A stretch of DNA of 64,000 nt from Aphanomyces cochlioides (lineage: Eukaryota > Oomycota > Saprolegniomycetes > Saprolegniales > Verrucalvaceae): contig JAHQRK010000016.1 of NCBI GenBank assembly GCA_019828595.1, positions 1,674,001 to 1,738,000 on the forward strand. The letters run 5' to 3'. Made by a program: the position numbers and the translations under genes. Below, piece by piece: positions 37,013 to 48,213 of this stretch. Numbering within the stretch: the first letter of the stretch is position 1; each line of letters starts with the position of its first letter. The notes under the pieces are model-generated. The model saw only the letters and a list, made by a program, of their open reading frames with translations, made no database searches and was not told where the DNA came from.

Positions 37013-40000
37013 TTAGCTTGTAACCTGCACCAAGTATTCTACTGGGAAGAAAACTGTAAGTGGCTTTTGCTCGGGACGTGACACGATGAATCGAAATCGA
37101 TTCAAGTCATATATACCGGGCGTAGTAAAATTTGCACACAAACTTACGCTTACTCCCGAGTTTGGTTGTACATTCCAAAATGTTTGGCGAGTGCATCCAG
37201 ACCAAAACATTCGAGGCGTGGAGTGCTGGGATTTTGAGTTCGCATTTCGAATACTAGGATGCTCTTCATCTGGAGCAAGCATTTCGATCGTAAAAGTTAT
37301 GCTGGGTGATTGAAATGATACATCATTCCGCAGGTGCAGTGTCAGAGGAACTTCTCTTGTCTTAGACAAACAAATTTCGCGTGGATATGACAATGTCATC
37401 GTGAGAGGGCAAACATTTGACGTTGGAACATAGTTGCTTCGAATCTGGACATTCAAGGCATCTGTCTGACCCACACAACTCTTATTCTGCAGGCCATTTA
37501 CGACCGCACCTGTTCCACTCCATTGCACAATTAAATGAAGATCTGTCTATGAGTCGAAATTTGAAGGAGAATGGAGAGATTCTAATACCTCCGGCTGCAA
37601 CAGCGCTTCCATCGAAGTTGGTCGTACACTGTCTGGGATCAAGCTCGCTGCCTTTCCTTTTGGTTGTGACTTATTTTCTCGTCGAACACTCTGGATAGAA
37701 CGAAGCAATCTCGTCTTATCGGCACCAAGTTCGTTCTCTCCATGCTTTTTTTGAAGATTACTCAACAACAACGCTGCATTATCCAGACAAAGAAATTCCA
37801 AGTACGAGTATGGCGAGCAATCTGGATGTAAAAGAATAGTAGAGCTACTCGAGACATCATCATTACGCCGAGTCACGCGGAAATAATGCGTACTGGCTTC
37901 CTGGCGTTGTAGGTTCGAGCCATATCGACAACTGCTTGAACCAATTTTCTCAGGAAATTGTTCGATGTGCCAATACGGACTCCAACCAACCACTTTGAGT
38001 AGCGATATGCTAGGATTGGATTCTTTAGTTCCATCTTTTCGTTTATTTTGAACCTATAGTCGTGTTTGTAAAATCATAAAAATGATGACACTTACAGTCA
38101 AAGCTAAAACAAATTCTCCTATACGGTCGTAACTGGGATGAATAGCATGGGTTAATTTGAGGCCGGTGAGAGTTTCAATATCAAATGCAAGAGGAACAAA
38201 ACGAAAGGAAGTTTTCTCCACGTTTGAGTAGCGGAGGAGAAAACGCACTGTTTGAGAGCCAACGAGATCACTTCGACAAAGTAAACGGAATGACTTGCTT
38301 TCCCCGGGTTGCAACATTAGTCTACTGAGGGATTTCACATGACCCAATCCACCTATAGAGTCATTGTCTTCTTCTATAACAAATTGCCAGTTTGTGCAGA
38401 CGACAGTCAAATTACTCAATGGTACAGTTCCATGATTTTTAACGTGCATTTCGAGCGCAACAATTTCATCTTCCAAACAAACCAGAGGTGATGGCAATGA
38501 TTTTAAATCTTGAGTGAAAGAAGCACCCAACCAAGGCATCGCCGACTGAATGTCACACGACAAAGTATTATTTGGAGACCGAGCTCTCGTTGCACGGTTC
38601 TCCAGTGAGTCTTGAAGCAAGACACCAGGGAGGTTGAAAGAATGCTCGCCATGGACGTGAGAATTGAGAGCCCACCGGACACCCATAATATTGAGAAGGC
38701 CAACGTCATATGGACAAAGGCTTAATCGAATCAAACTTTCAGTGTAGGGTGCCAAAGTTACGTCTTGATATTCAATCGAAACCGAGTTGCTAGTTGAGGG
38801 GACACTCTCGCCGTGGAAAGTACCAATGAGATGCAATTGACTTAGCACAACTTCGCATGCCAGATGATTTTTTACTTGAAACTCAACATATATAGTTTCA
38901 CCGGTCAAATATTTCTTCATGTTTACATTTTTCTTGTTTCGTAGAGGTAGTTGCAATTTTGAAGTCGATGAAGTAAGAAGTTCTTCCCAAGACTGTGTCT
39001 TTGCCAAATCTTCAAGTTTTTCCTCTCGTTGAAGAGCGATTTCCAAGTTCTTCCAAGGAGTATCCTCGATATCTAGATCTTGATGCGACAAATTTGCGTT
39101 AGCTGGTGCAAACACCTTGACAGAAGAGTCATCAATAGAGGGAATCGACAAAGACTGCACGAGCAATACTTTTTGGTCAGCTTGATCAATTACCTGAAAA
39201 TCAGGCACAAGCAACATATTGTTTTCTTGAAGGCATTCTGATACCATGTCGTAAAATTCAGTCAAAAGAGTCATCTGTTGAGCTTTTGTGTGTCTTCCAG
39301 TGCCAATGCGAGTAATCAGTAGAGCGATTGCCTGTTGCGGTAAGGACAATCCATAGAGCTGACGAGCTAACGTCCCGGATATGTGGTCATCAACTTGGTA
39401 CCATCGAGAATTCGAATAGATTGCACGAGCACTTGAATAGCAGCGAGCAGCGTGTGGTACATGACCCAACGTCGAATATACGTGACCAGCCATCACCATT
39501 CGAAAGCCATATTTTCTGAATTTGGCATTTCGGGCGAGCAAGTCACAAAATGCTGCTCGTTCGATCAAAACGGCTGCACAAATGGCAAAAATAGGTTGTT
39601 TTGGATCTGTGTAGCTTGAGCCACGAATAAGAGCCGCAGATGCAGAGTCCATTAAATCGGAATGGGTAGTTTGATGAAACAGACTCATGTATATTTCACT
39701 GGCCAAAAGAGAAGAGCGAGTTGCATGTATGACTAGTGAGCTTTGAGGTGAGGACGCATGCAATCGAGCGTGAACACCACCAGCAATTTCCAAAGCATTG
39801 TGAATGTCCGCAACGGGTCCCTTCAGCATAAAAAGACACAAGGCAATGCTTTCACAAGCGTGGGCGTAGTGCAACATTGCCTTATCGTTTTTGTAGTCGT
39901 CACGAACCAAACGGTACATATTGTAGGCCAAATCATAATCACGGATCATGAAAGCCATATCAGCCAATACTCTCATGTTTGACTCAATCGTGTCAAACCT

Positions 40001-41011
40001 GTAAGAGTACGCAGACACACGGGCTGTTGTTTCCTTAGGCTTTCGCCACCACGCTTTTAAAGCATTTCTCACACCTTTTCTTACAGCCACAACCGTCTCA
40101 TTTAACGCCAAGATTTTTGACTCAATTGCTGGAATGACAAATTTGACCCCGAAGTCCCATACCATCGTTCTCAATTTTGAGCGATCATCTTCGGACAAAA
40201 AACAGCCGAAAGGTTGTGCTGGATTCATGGCAGGTGTGTCACGGACATACACATGATTGCTCCACAAATCGTCCAATATGGGTTCACTTAAAGAATTAAT
40301 TCGCACCACACAACCAGAATTTGCTGGCAAGTTGAGGTTTCGGTATAATGCATCAGGGTCAATTGTTGTTTGTTCAGTTTCACAAGTGTCGTGCAACACA
40401 ATGTAGTACTTCGGCAAATTCACATCGTATAATCCATCTTGAAACACAGAAGGAAGGTTTTGAGGCAGTCCAAGTTGATCAAAAGCATTGCGTGGGTCAG
40501 CTTCTGTAGAGGACACGACCAACATAATTGCATGGGGTTGTTGCATCATACTTGTTTCATTGCAAAGAAAACTTTCCATAATCTCGTTCTTGAAAGTATA
40601 ATACCATGGCATAGGATCTCCAGAAGGACCACTGACTGATCGAAGAAATTGTGCAACATCAGTCTCTGGGGTAACCGGGGGAATATTTAGTGGTAACTTT
40701 GCTGCCAAGGACTCAGAAACTAAGTCTGAGGCTGCTGACGAAATAACATGGTCAATTTTGGCGGCAGATTCATTGAGAGGTACTGGCTTGAACTTCGACG
40801 AAGCATAGAAACGAAGTCTCAGTTCAGGTAGATTGATATGCCCATTGATTGTCCGAACGGGAGTATTCGCGTTTGAAAATACGCCGAATCCATTGAACAA
40901 CTGCTCTACCGACAAGCCACCATTCTTTTCGCATATTCGCTCTGCTTCTTCAGTAGCATTCAAAAGTATCACTGGAGCGTGCACCGTGTGAATCCACGCA
41001 GCCAAATCCAT
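37013..41011 (-). CDS. TRAPPC8: TRAPPC8 (Trs85-like) TRAPP III subunit
   Basis: Three exons (41011-38096, 38053-37589, 37546-37013) with two 42-nt introns give 1,304 residues; human TRAPPC8 is 1,435. Family landmarks: HAPVILLNATEEAERICEKN near the N-terminus, GDPMPWYYTFKNEIMESFL, HAIMLVVSSTEADPRNAF, LPKYYIVLHDTCE, a TPR-like helical middle (AFMIRDYDLAYNMYRLVRDD, HAARCYSSARAIY), then beta-rich C-terminal segments (MGVRWALN, ending SLLKVVGWSPYW and LHLIVQWSG). TRAPPC8 is the subunit specific to TRAPP III, which activates Rab1 for ER-Golgi traffic and autophagy. The stop is 54 bp from the end of the convergent hydroxylase/sulfotransferase gene; the start faces the STIL-like gene 126 bp away. Confidence 0.9.
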
Positions 41012-41137
41012 GTTTGTTGTTTGGATGCTGTTTGACTCACCCCTTCGACAAGCTTGTGAACTTCGCCTTCACCTGAGGAACACTATTTCCTGTAAGTATG
41101 CATAATCACAGTACCTGCCAAACTACATTTACCCAAC
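41012..41137. promoter_or_regulatory. Divergent promoter between TRAPPC8 and the STIL-like gene
   Basis: Only 126 bp separates the two outward-facing start codons, so both promoters and both 5' leaders must share this DNA. No TATA-like box stands out. Confidence 0.6.
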
Positions 41138-43170
41138 ATGGCGTAAGCCCATGACCACGGATGCCTCTATCTGACGCAACATGTAGAGTTCACAAGGCGC
41201 AGAAATCATCATTTTTCCCCGATACAGAAGAAGACGAATCTCTGCCCAAAGCGATGTACGTCCAAGCTCAAGCATTGCCTCCAATGGAGCGGTAAATGTG
41301 TCTTGGAAAACCTCTTCTCTTATGCTGAACTAGAGTCAGAGAGCTTGAAGCCGGCAGCGGAGGTTATGTTGGTGACATTGAATTCCCAGCAACTCGTTCA
41401 ATTCTTTGGTTGGTCGTCAACAAATGTGTCCAGTTTGACGTGATTATGAAGGGACAGACGACCGTTGTCTCAAACACAAGTCATTCACGTAGACGACGTG
41501 GCTGTACCGAGATTTGCTATCTCCACGAAAGCCATAAAGACTATGCATCAGCACATCCATGGAAAGACTCTAAGCTTGCCACAATTGGTGGGTCACGTCA
41601 GCTTCCATGAAATTGAGACTGCGGATGAATGGAAAATTGTTGTGGACTCATTTACACCAACTACGAGCACGTCGCCGGTACAATAAATTACGCATCAATG
41701 TGCTTACTTCCGTTAGAAATCGAAAAGTACCATTGAAGTGTATGCACTCTCCTCGAAACATCCATCAGATCAGGTAGACGACAAAACGTAGTGTCTTTGA
41801 CTTATCAGTAGGATGGAATGTACGAACAGTTGATGAAAGATTTAAGCCAAGATTTGCGAGGAAAGTCATACAATTCGAGGCCTATTGACTTTCTTAAGGT
41901 ATCAAAAGCAATATGAGTATTCTGAGAAGAAGAATAGATACGATTTATTGTTTCGATATCTTCGACAGGCCAAATTCACCTGGATATACAGACGATGGCT
42001 CCATCTGCAACGCTTTCAATGACACCAATCCGAAATTTACCACTACTGATGACTCCGTTATCAAAGTTGCTGTTGAAAGAAGGAACTAAACTGCCAAGTT
42101 CATGGGGTTTCACAACGTTAGATAAAGCTCGGAAGATGGTCCCTCTTATACCAAAAGATCCTTTGTGCCTGTCTCGGCCATTAGTTGGCATTTGGGTACG
42201 AAGTGTCTCCATCAGCTCCGTATGCATGGCGAGCATTGTTTACGGGTTGAACAAAGAGCCCCAAGATAAAGTGTGGATATCCCCTCGAACATTTTTACTG
42301 GTGAAATACCCTTCAGAACCAAAGCAATGGTTGCCTGAATTTTTCGAATGTACACTATCTGACATCGAGTTGGGTACATATTCGACACATTTACGAAATT
42401 TTGATGGGAATTTTGAGGCTGCTTCGAATATTGAGTACCGACTGACACGAACTATGACTCCAAGATTGTCGGCAGAGGTTGATTCTTACTCACCAATATC
42501 TAAAAAAATTGGACAAGTTTCACAAGCACATGAAAGTGACGGCTTTGGACAAACAAATAATACTGAGGTTCGACAGCAAGACACATCCTTAGTGCAGGGA
42601 TCAAGTGAAATAGCTACACCGATTCCATTTCTTCAAACCCCTTTACCCATACCGCAGCCTATACGTATCAATCTTACCCAGTCCGAGCCCTCCAGCACTG
42701 TTCCTGGGATGATGCATTTTGAAGAAGTGATTACGAAGGACCACGATAAACTATTTCAAGACCAACAAAAAAAGATAAACGAATTGGAGAACCAAATTGA
42801 GAAGCTCTCTGCTCAATTGAATAGCTTCCGGGCTCAAAAGCAAGAAATTTGTAGCGTCGGTACCAACACATCGATGGTTTTCACCCCTCAAGAGGCACAA
42901 AACGTTGATTATCAAGAAATTTCTGTGTCAGAACACGATCTCGATGACGAATTATCCAATGTATCGTTTGTGTCCTTACCCCTCACAAGTAATTTTGACT
43001 TGAAGCAAGTGACGGCGGGAGAATCGAATTCTGTATCTATTAGACAAACAATTGATGATATTCCACGGATACGTTATCAAGTTTCCGGTGAGAGTGATTT
43101 GTCCGAAGATGACACAGAACTCCGTGAAATTGAGGCAAGATATAAATGCATCCTAATGAAGAGCAAATAA
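41138..43170 (+). CDS. STIL/Ana2/SAS-5-like centriole assembly protein
   Basis: Seven exons splice to 591 residues; introns are 44, 42, 55, 39, 38 and 39 nt and total length is in frame. Exon 1 contributes only ATGGC. The N-terminal half resembles the conserved STIL N-terminal region: FPATRSILW, then VPRFAISTKAIKTMHQHI (compare the PRLxVxEKTIRLAHRH stretch of animal STIL). Later come WGFTTLDKARKMVPLIP, SRPLVGIWVRSVS and FLLVKYPSEP with PEFFECTL. A disordered Pro/Ser linker follows, then a coiled coil at ~400-440 (LFQDQQKKINELENQIEKLS), matching the oligomerising coil that STIL/Ana2 uses. The acidic tail (VSGESDLSEDDTELREIEA) is of unknown role. STIL recruits SAS-6 under PLK4 control to start new centrioles. 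A C-terminal STAN motif was not recognised with confidence. Confidence 0.8.
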
Positions 43171-43445
43171 CTTTTGAAATAATGCACTTTGATATGATGG
43201 CAGTCCGAGCAGCAAAGCTTAATACAAGTCACCGGTGATTTTTCACATCTCGTCAAGTTATTTCAAGGAGATTAATGTCGATTGACCTATAATAAAACTT
43301 GCATCGTTCAAAATTTAAAAAAAAAAAAACCCGGTTAATTTCGTCAAATTAAGATAATTTAATGCAGCAAATTATATAAATTTTTGACTTGCCTTGCAGT
43401 CACTGGAAGCAGTTTTCGTTTGTATCTGTTCGTGTCAAATCGACA

Positions 43446-43973
43446 ATGAACCGCGAAAACAGCGCGCAACCTTTAGAGCCGAACCTGAACAGGAATGTGA
43501 ACTGGATGGACTCCCCTGGCTTCATGGGATTCTACGTCATCACTTTGTTTATCATCTACATCGTTGTGCATACGATTATGCCAGTTGACTGGGCGTGGAC
43601 GAGTGTCAACATTGTGCACGGCTTTTTCTCGTTTATCACAATGCACTGGATCAAGGGCTCGCCGGACGAAGATCCTTCCAACATTGGTGGTCAATATCGT
43701 GAAATGACATTCTACGAGCAAATTGATGATGGAAGACCATGGACATGGATTAAGAAGTTCCTGATTGTGGTCCCGACCGTCTTGTTGCTCTGGGCAAGTG
43801 TCATGTCCAACTATGACACCACTCAACTTCTGATCAATGTGCCCATCTGGGTGGTGTTGATCCTTGCCAAATTGCCTGAACTACATGGCGTGCGGTTGTT
43901 TGGAATAAATGGTACTGTCGGCATCGACGATGATGCGAAGCTCCATTATGCCCATTCCAAGAAGCGCGAATAA
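43446..43973 (+). CDS. ORMDL: ORMDL-family regulator of serine palmitoyltransferase
   Basis: Intronless, 175 residues from ATG 43446. ORMDL landmarks: NRNVNWMDSPGFMGFYVITL, WAWTSVNIVHGFFSFITMHW, the loop IKGSPDEDP, YEQIDDGRPWTW, KKFLIVVPTVLLLW, SNYDTTQLLINVPIW, and LAKLPELHGVRLFGIN, the near-invariant C-terminal signature. Four hydrophobic segments fit the ER multi-pass topology. ORMDL proteins bind and restrain serine palmitoyltransferase, controlling sphingolipid synthesis. An in-frame extension 19 codons upstream exists, but the ATG at 43446 matches the family length. The start lies 276 bp after the STIL-like stop on the same strand. Confidence 0.95.
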   Translation: MNRENSAQPLEPNLNRNVNWMDSPGFMGFYVITLFIIYIVVHTIMPVDWAWTSVNIVHGFFSFITMHWIKGSPDEDPSNIGGQYREMTFYEQIDDGRPWTWIKKFLIVVPTVLLLWASVMSNYDTTQLLINVPIWVVLILAKLPELHGVRLFGINGTVGIDDDAKLHYAHSKKRE

Positions 43974-44126
43974 ACTCAGCGAGGAGAGAAAATGTGCAAG
44001 AGTCAATGAAAGAACTGTCTAATTACAGACTTTAATGACTGTCGTAGACGCGATAAAGAAAATAAAATATTTCATTTCTGAAGCTCACGTCATTCAGACA
44101 CGTCGTCGAAAATGCATCATAACTAC

Positions 44127-44883
44127 TCAACAACATCCACCACGCGAAGGTTTGGGATTTGAAGGAGCACTGATTGGAAAGGCTTCTCGCTCAGGTTGTT
44201 GAGGATTCTTGGGTAGCTTTTGGGCAATAGCCACAAACAAATCCTTCACGTTGACAGCTGTCTTGGCCGACGTTTCCATGTGCAAAATTTCATGCTCATC
44301 AGCATATTGACGCGCCTCCTAAAAGAAATCGTCAATCACAATACAATTGCGGACGCCAACCTCTAAGTCAACTTTACGGCGAGACTCCAGATCTGACTTG
44401 TTTCCGGCAAGAGCAATAATGACATTAGGGTCTCCACGGCGCTGTAATTCTTTTACCCACGACTTCGCACCAGTAAAGGAATCCTAGTCGTGTGGTTTGT
44501 TGGTGCTTCAAAACTGAAACTATACCTTATTCGTCACGTCATACACAACAATGGCCGCAGCCGCCCCTCGATAGTACATTGGTGCCAAACTTCGATATCG
44601 CTCTATTCAGATGCCCGTGAGAGGTATTCATAACTCCCACAACATAAAGAAGATACGTATGAAGTCTTTTAAACATACCTTGGCCAGCCGTATCCCAAAT
44701 CTCAAACTTGACAGTCAGTCCGTCATCCAAACTGACTGTTTGTGTGAGGAAAGCAGCTCCAATTGTTGGTTCTTGAAACTCGAAAAACTCATCTCGTACA
44801 AAACGAACGACGAGGCATGACTTTCCGACGGCAGTATCTCCCAAGAGGACAAGCTTGAAGTGACAAGTCTTGCTTAGCGCCAT
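44127..44883 (-). CDS. RAB5: Rab5-like small GTPase
   Basis: Four exons splice to 198 residues; introns are 76, 42 and 42 nt and lengths are in frame. G1 is [14 protein letters not shown], the switch I/effector loop is [15 protein letters not shown] (G2 Thr), G3 is [21 protein letters not shown]4 is GNKSDL, and G5 is ETSAK. The Rab5-type RabF segments are all present. The C-terminus ends GGCC, a digeranylgeranylation signal. Rab5 directs homotypic fusion and traffic of early endosomes. The 76-nt first intron is the longest traced in the window. RAB22/RAB21-type assignment is less likely given the effector loop. Confidence 0.93.
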
Positions 44884-45745
44884 CCCTCGATCTGCTTGCT
44901 ACCGTTTGGAGGCTTGGATTGTGAATGTTTCGAGAAATTCTTCGTTACGTGCGACTAGGATTTAACATTCGGCGAGAAAAACGACATAATTTTAAATTAA
45001 ACGCGGTTTAATCATGTAATCAACGCTATAAAATAAATATTGAGCAGGAAAATATAAAAATATATAAGAAGAATATGAAGAGCGAATGCACCGATTGCAC
45101 ACTTTCTCCTCCATATTTCAAGCAGGTTGTAGATAACTACAAATCAGTTAACATGTAGAAATTATGACGTACGCACTCCAAAAGTGAGCATTGTATTGTC
45201 CTGATCTTTCTCACTTGTCGTACAGTCCATTCAGGATGATACTCGTTTAGATTCATTTTAAAATGTACCAGACTGCTTTAACCTATATCTGTTAAAACAA
45301 GATGCAATTCATTTACATGAATATCTAGTGTCTATAAATTATCAAGGTAAATGTTTGTTGAACTTACTCGTGATTAAAACAGAAGAACAACATGGCCGGA
45401 GAAAAATTGAATATCAATTGTTAGAATGTATCAATTCCTGAAGTCTCTTGAGGTTGTGTAATGTCGACTTCAAAGAGTGTGCAAACAATATCCAACCCTC
45501 AACATTGCGTTGACAAGCTGGTTGCAACATGAATCACATTGCATATCATGTTACATGGTAACGATTTCCCTGCAATAAGTCTCAATTCCTTTTTAATCCA
45601 TGTTTTGAAGAACAAGCACAATTGCCATTGCACCAATTATAAGGTATCGACCAAGTATAGATATCGAGTATGGTGCTAAGTGGCCTGGTGAAATATCCAA
45701 ATGGCGCATGGGAAGTTGTGCTTCTCGTTGCGTGCTTCTCGTTGC
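44884..45745. other. 862-bp stretch with no gene recognised
   Basis: AT-rich. Neither strand has a reading frame with family resemblance, and no tRNA-like fold was noticed. It holds the 5' flank of the Rab5 gene and the 3' flank of Mago nashi. Confidence 0.45.
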
Positions 45746-46416
45746 TTACGGAATTGGCTTGATCTAAACACAAGTTGACATAAAATGCAGAAAATGGGAC
45801 CCAACCTTAAAGTGAAGGGTAATCAGCGAAAATACAAGACATTTCAAGTCTTGAACGAGGTAGTAAAATACCCGCAAGCCTTCAGGGTCGTCACTATCTT
45901 GAACATCCAACAACGAGCCAATTTTTGCACACTACAACGTAAATTCAATTCTCGGGGACATCTTTCAAATATAATACCGTGAAGCAAATGTGTTCATCGT
46001 TGAGAATAATTTCCAACTCTTGTTTCCCAACACGATCGGACTCTGGCCAATTTTTATCGTCTTCCCTAAGGTTAAACATGTCAAAACGCAGTGTAAGATG
46101 GAGCAAGCTTACTTGACAATATCACTGGTTTCAATAATGCGCTTGACTTCATCCAAGACAGATTGAGACACCGTAACTAGGTATTATGAGCTTCAGGGGG
46201 AACTTGTGCCTACACACCTTCTTTTTTGATCAACGTGTCGTTCTTGTAGTTCGAGTTGTTCGCATAGCGCAATTTGCCATCGGCACGAAACTCAAACTCC
46301 ATATACTCATGACCAAATTTGCCCTTGTGACCAACACTATTATCAAGGGTGAGTTAAACCTACGTAGACATTGGATCATACTAGTAGCGCAAGTAGAAAT
46401 CGTCTCGTTTGGACAT
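45746..46416 (-). CDS. MAGOH: Mago nashi, exon junction complex core subunit
   Basis: Six exons with introns of 45, 41, 47, 46 and 42 nt splice to 149 residues (human MAGOH 146), exactly in frame. The sequence follows the family closely: [97 protein letters not shown] and [20 protein letters not shown], ending KPIP. Mago pairs with Y14 and clamps eIF4A3 on spliced mRNA near exon junctions, linking splicing to export, localisation and decay. The gene is easy to miss because no exon exceeds about 140 coding bases. Start ATG 46416. Confidence 0.96.
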
Positions 46417-46734
46417 CGTTGCTCGAAGGAGTGCGTTCTGAGGTTCTCCTGCAGCCAACTGAAAGGTGCTAAGATTGTACTCTTTTAATTTATAGAAACA
46501 CATATAAGTTATGAGAGAGTTCAATTTTATTATTGTTTCCAAAATGGATTATGAAAGGCAACGAAAAGTCCAGTGAAGGATGAATTTCTCTCGAGGGATC
46601 GAGACTTTGAGAATGTATGGTAAAATATTGGGCGAAAGGCTATGAGGCCGTACTTTTGTTCATGGGTCATTACGAGTATTCGCTAATTATTAATACTGTC
46701 TCTTTTTGAACCTCAAGACGACATGCTTGAATGT

Positions 46735-46953
46735 TCAATCCAAAAACGTACCCACTAACATCATTGATCCTTGCTGGCTCGACTTGTCTAAGTTTTGAAT
46801 ATCCCAAGGTGGGTTCGCATTTTGCAAATTAATCCATTTATACACTGTCTGTTCGTCGAGGTTCAAAGATCTGTACAAGCCTAAATCATTGTGGAGAATA
46901 TATTGTCTGGTCATTTGCAAGCCACCGAACTTGAAGTTTTTGGAAGGTTGCAT
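46735..46953 (-). CDS. Possible small hypothetical protein (72 residues or longer)
   Basis: The reading frame has a plausible amino-acid mix (MTRQYILHNDLGLYRSLNLD, then EQTVYKWINLQNANPPWD) and looks more protein-like than its surroundings. I do not recognise the family. It could be a single 72-residue gene or one exon of a longer one: a donor-like GTACGT lies near the 3' end (46750 region), but no continuation was established. The 318 bp between it and the Mago start codon contain nothing recognisable. Confidence 0.35.
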   Translation of the reverse strand: MQPSKNFKFGGLQMTRQYILHNDLGLYRSLNLDEQTVYKWINLQNANPPWDIQNLDKSSQQGSMMLVGTFLD

Positions 46954-47562
46954 TGTTGGTTACCTCAACTAATACAATGGTAACTCAAGTATGCCCATCA
47001 CAACGAATATTGACTGTCTGAAATAATAGCGTTGTGTGCGCATTAAACATGTTGTAACGATTCCAAGTTGATATCAATACTTCTTTATTCACGATATATC
47101 GCAGCAATTCACAACAGGCTTACTACAGTACTCGTGATCACTGAGGCATTTATCAATCAAACAATTTCCCACGTAAAACACACACCCTTGAAGCCATGTG
47201 TCGAAGATCAACCATCCAAATGTGGAGACCCGAGGAAGACCGAATTTGCATCGTTTAATGAAGTTTGTGAGTGTACTAAGTGGCTGGCTTGACATGTTAT
47301 CCTCTATTAGTATATCTGAATTCTTATGCGCAGACTGGTTTGCGGTGAAATTTGGTTCTCATTTTTAAAAGTTAACTGGGCTAGATGACGATGAAATGAA
47401 ATTGCATTCAACTTGTCTATACTGTACATATCGCATTCATGGAACAAGGGAAAATCATGGTCCACCGGAGTGAACTTGGAGAGATTCATACCTTTCTGGG
47501 TGAAAAATTGAACAGTTCAATATCGAAAATTGAATGCTTCATTACATGAGTTGTTAAGGATT
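46954..47562. other. 609-bp stretch, no gene supported
   Basis: Several short frames occur on both strands (for example minus 47489-47307 and minus 47295-47089), none with family resemblance. A small spliced gene here cannot be excluded. Confidence 0.4.
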
Positions 47563-48213
47563 TTATGGTTGGAGAACAATGATCGCAACAAATACGACTA
47601 TAACTGTAAATGCTGCGAAAATAGAGACGTTGAGGTCCTCTAACCTCAAGAGGCTAAAACCTTTTTCATTTTCGCTCGTGAGCGAAGGTGTATTTTCAGC
47701 GTTTTGCCCTGCTTCGAGTTTAGCTTGCTCTCGTTTCTTATGGAGCTCAACAAGCTCAGGAAAACAAGCCACAAATATAGGGTCGCGGCAATTTTCTTCA
47801 AGGCTAGAGGCTGCATACTTCCGCTTCTGTGCGTCAGTTGTCACAATACTTCCCAGCGTTGGTGTGGTTTCGTTCATGAATGAAAATAGACCTGCAAGAA
47901 TACTGCTGACAGACCACATAGGATTCCAAGTCTCGGGGTGGTAGTCTGACATGCTCAAGCATAGTCTTTTGTTCGTTTGAAATCGTCCATTTGGAGTGAG
48001 CATAAACACAGCAGGAGGTTTCATCGGATATTCGGGTGGAAACTTGAGCTTTCCGTGGTAATATCCTCCTTCGTACAGTCCAATTCCTCTGATCACATAG
48101 TGCCATTCCAAAATGTTCTTTTCCAGCGGTACTGCCTCGATGTTGGCTTCGGGATTCTTCAGCAGTGCCAAATACTCCTTTCGAAGTCGTTTCGTAGCCA
48201 TTGCTGACGCCAT
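47563..48213 (-). CDS. UBE2J2: UBE2J2/Ubc6-like tail-anchored ubiquitin-conjugating enzyme
   Basis: Intronless, 216 residues. The UBC fold has TKRLRKEYLALLKNP, ILEWHYVIRG, YEGGYYHGKLKFPPEYPMKP, TPNGRF, the active-site Cys (about residue 85) in NKRLCLSMSDYHPETWNP, MWSVSSILAGLFSFM, and PTLGSI. The TPNGRF and CLSMSDYHPETWNPMW segments are diagnostic of the UBE2J/Ubc6 group. A hydrophobic tail at ~196-214 (IFAAFTVIVVFVAIIV) is the C-terminal anchor. These ER-membrane E2s serve ER-associated degradation. The loop between HYVIRG and YEGG is two residues shorter than in animal UBE2J2, though no intron or frameshift is apparent. Confidence 0.94.
   Translation of the reverse strand: MASAMATKRLRKEYLALLKNPEANIEAVPLEKNILEWHYVIRGIGLYEGGYYHGKLKFPPEYPMKPPAVFMLTPNGRFQTNKRLCLSMSDYHPETWNPMWSVSSILAGLFSFMNETTPTLGSIVTTDAQKRKYAASSLEENCRDPIFVACFPELVELHKKREQAKLEAGQNAENTPSLTSENEKGFSLLRLEDLNVSIFAAFTVIVVFVAIIVLQP

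Noticed and set aside
45582..45773. Minus-strand 63-residue frame downstream of Mago nashi
   Set aside because: It overlaps the last intron and exon of Mago in another frame and has no protein-like features.
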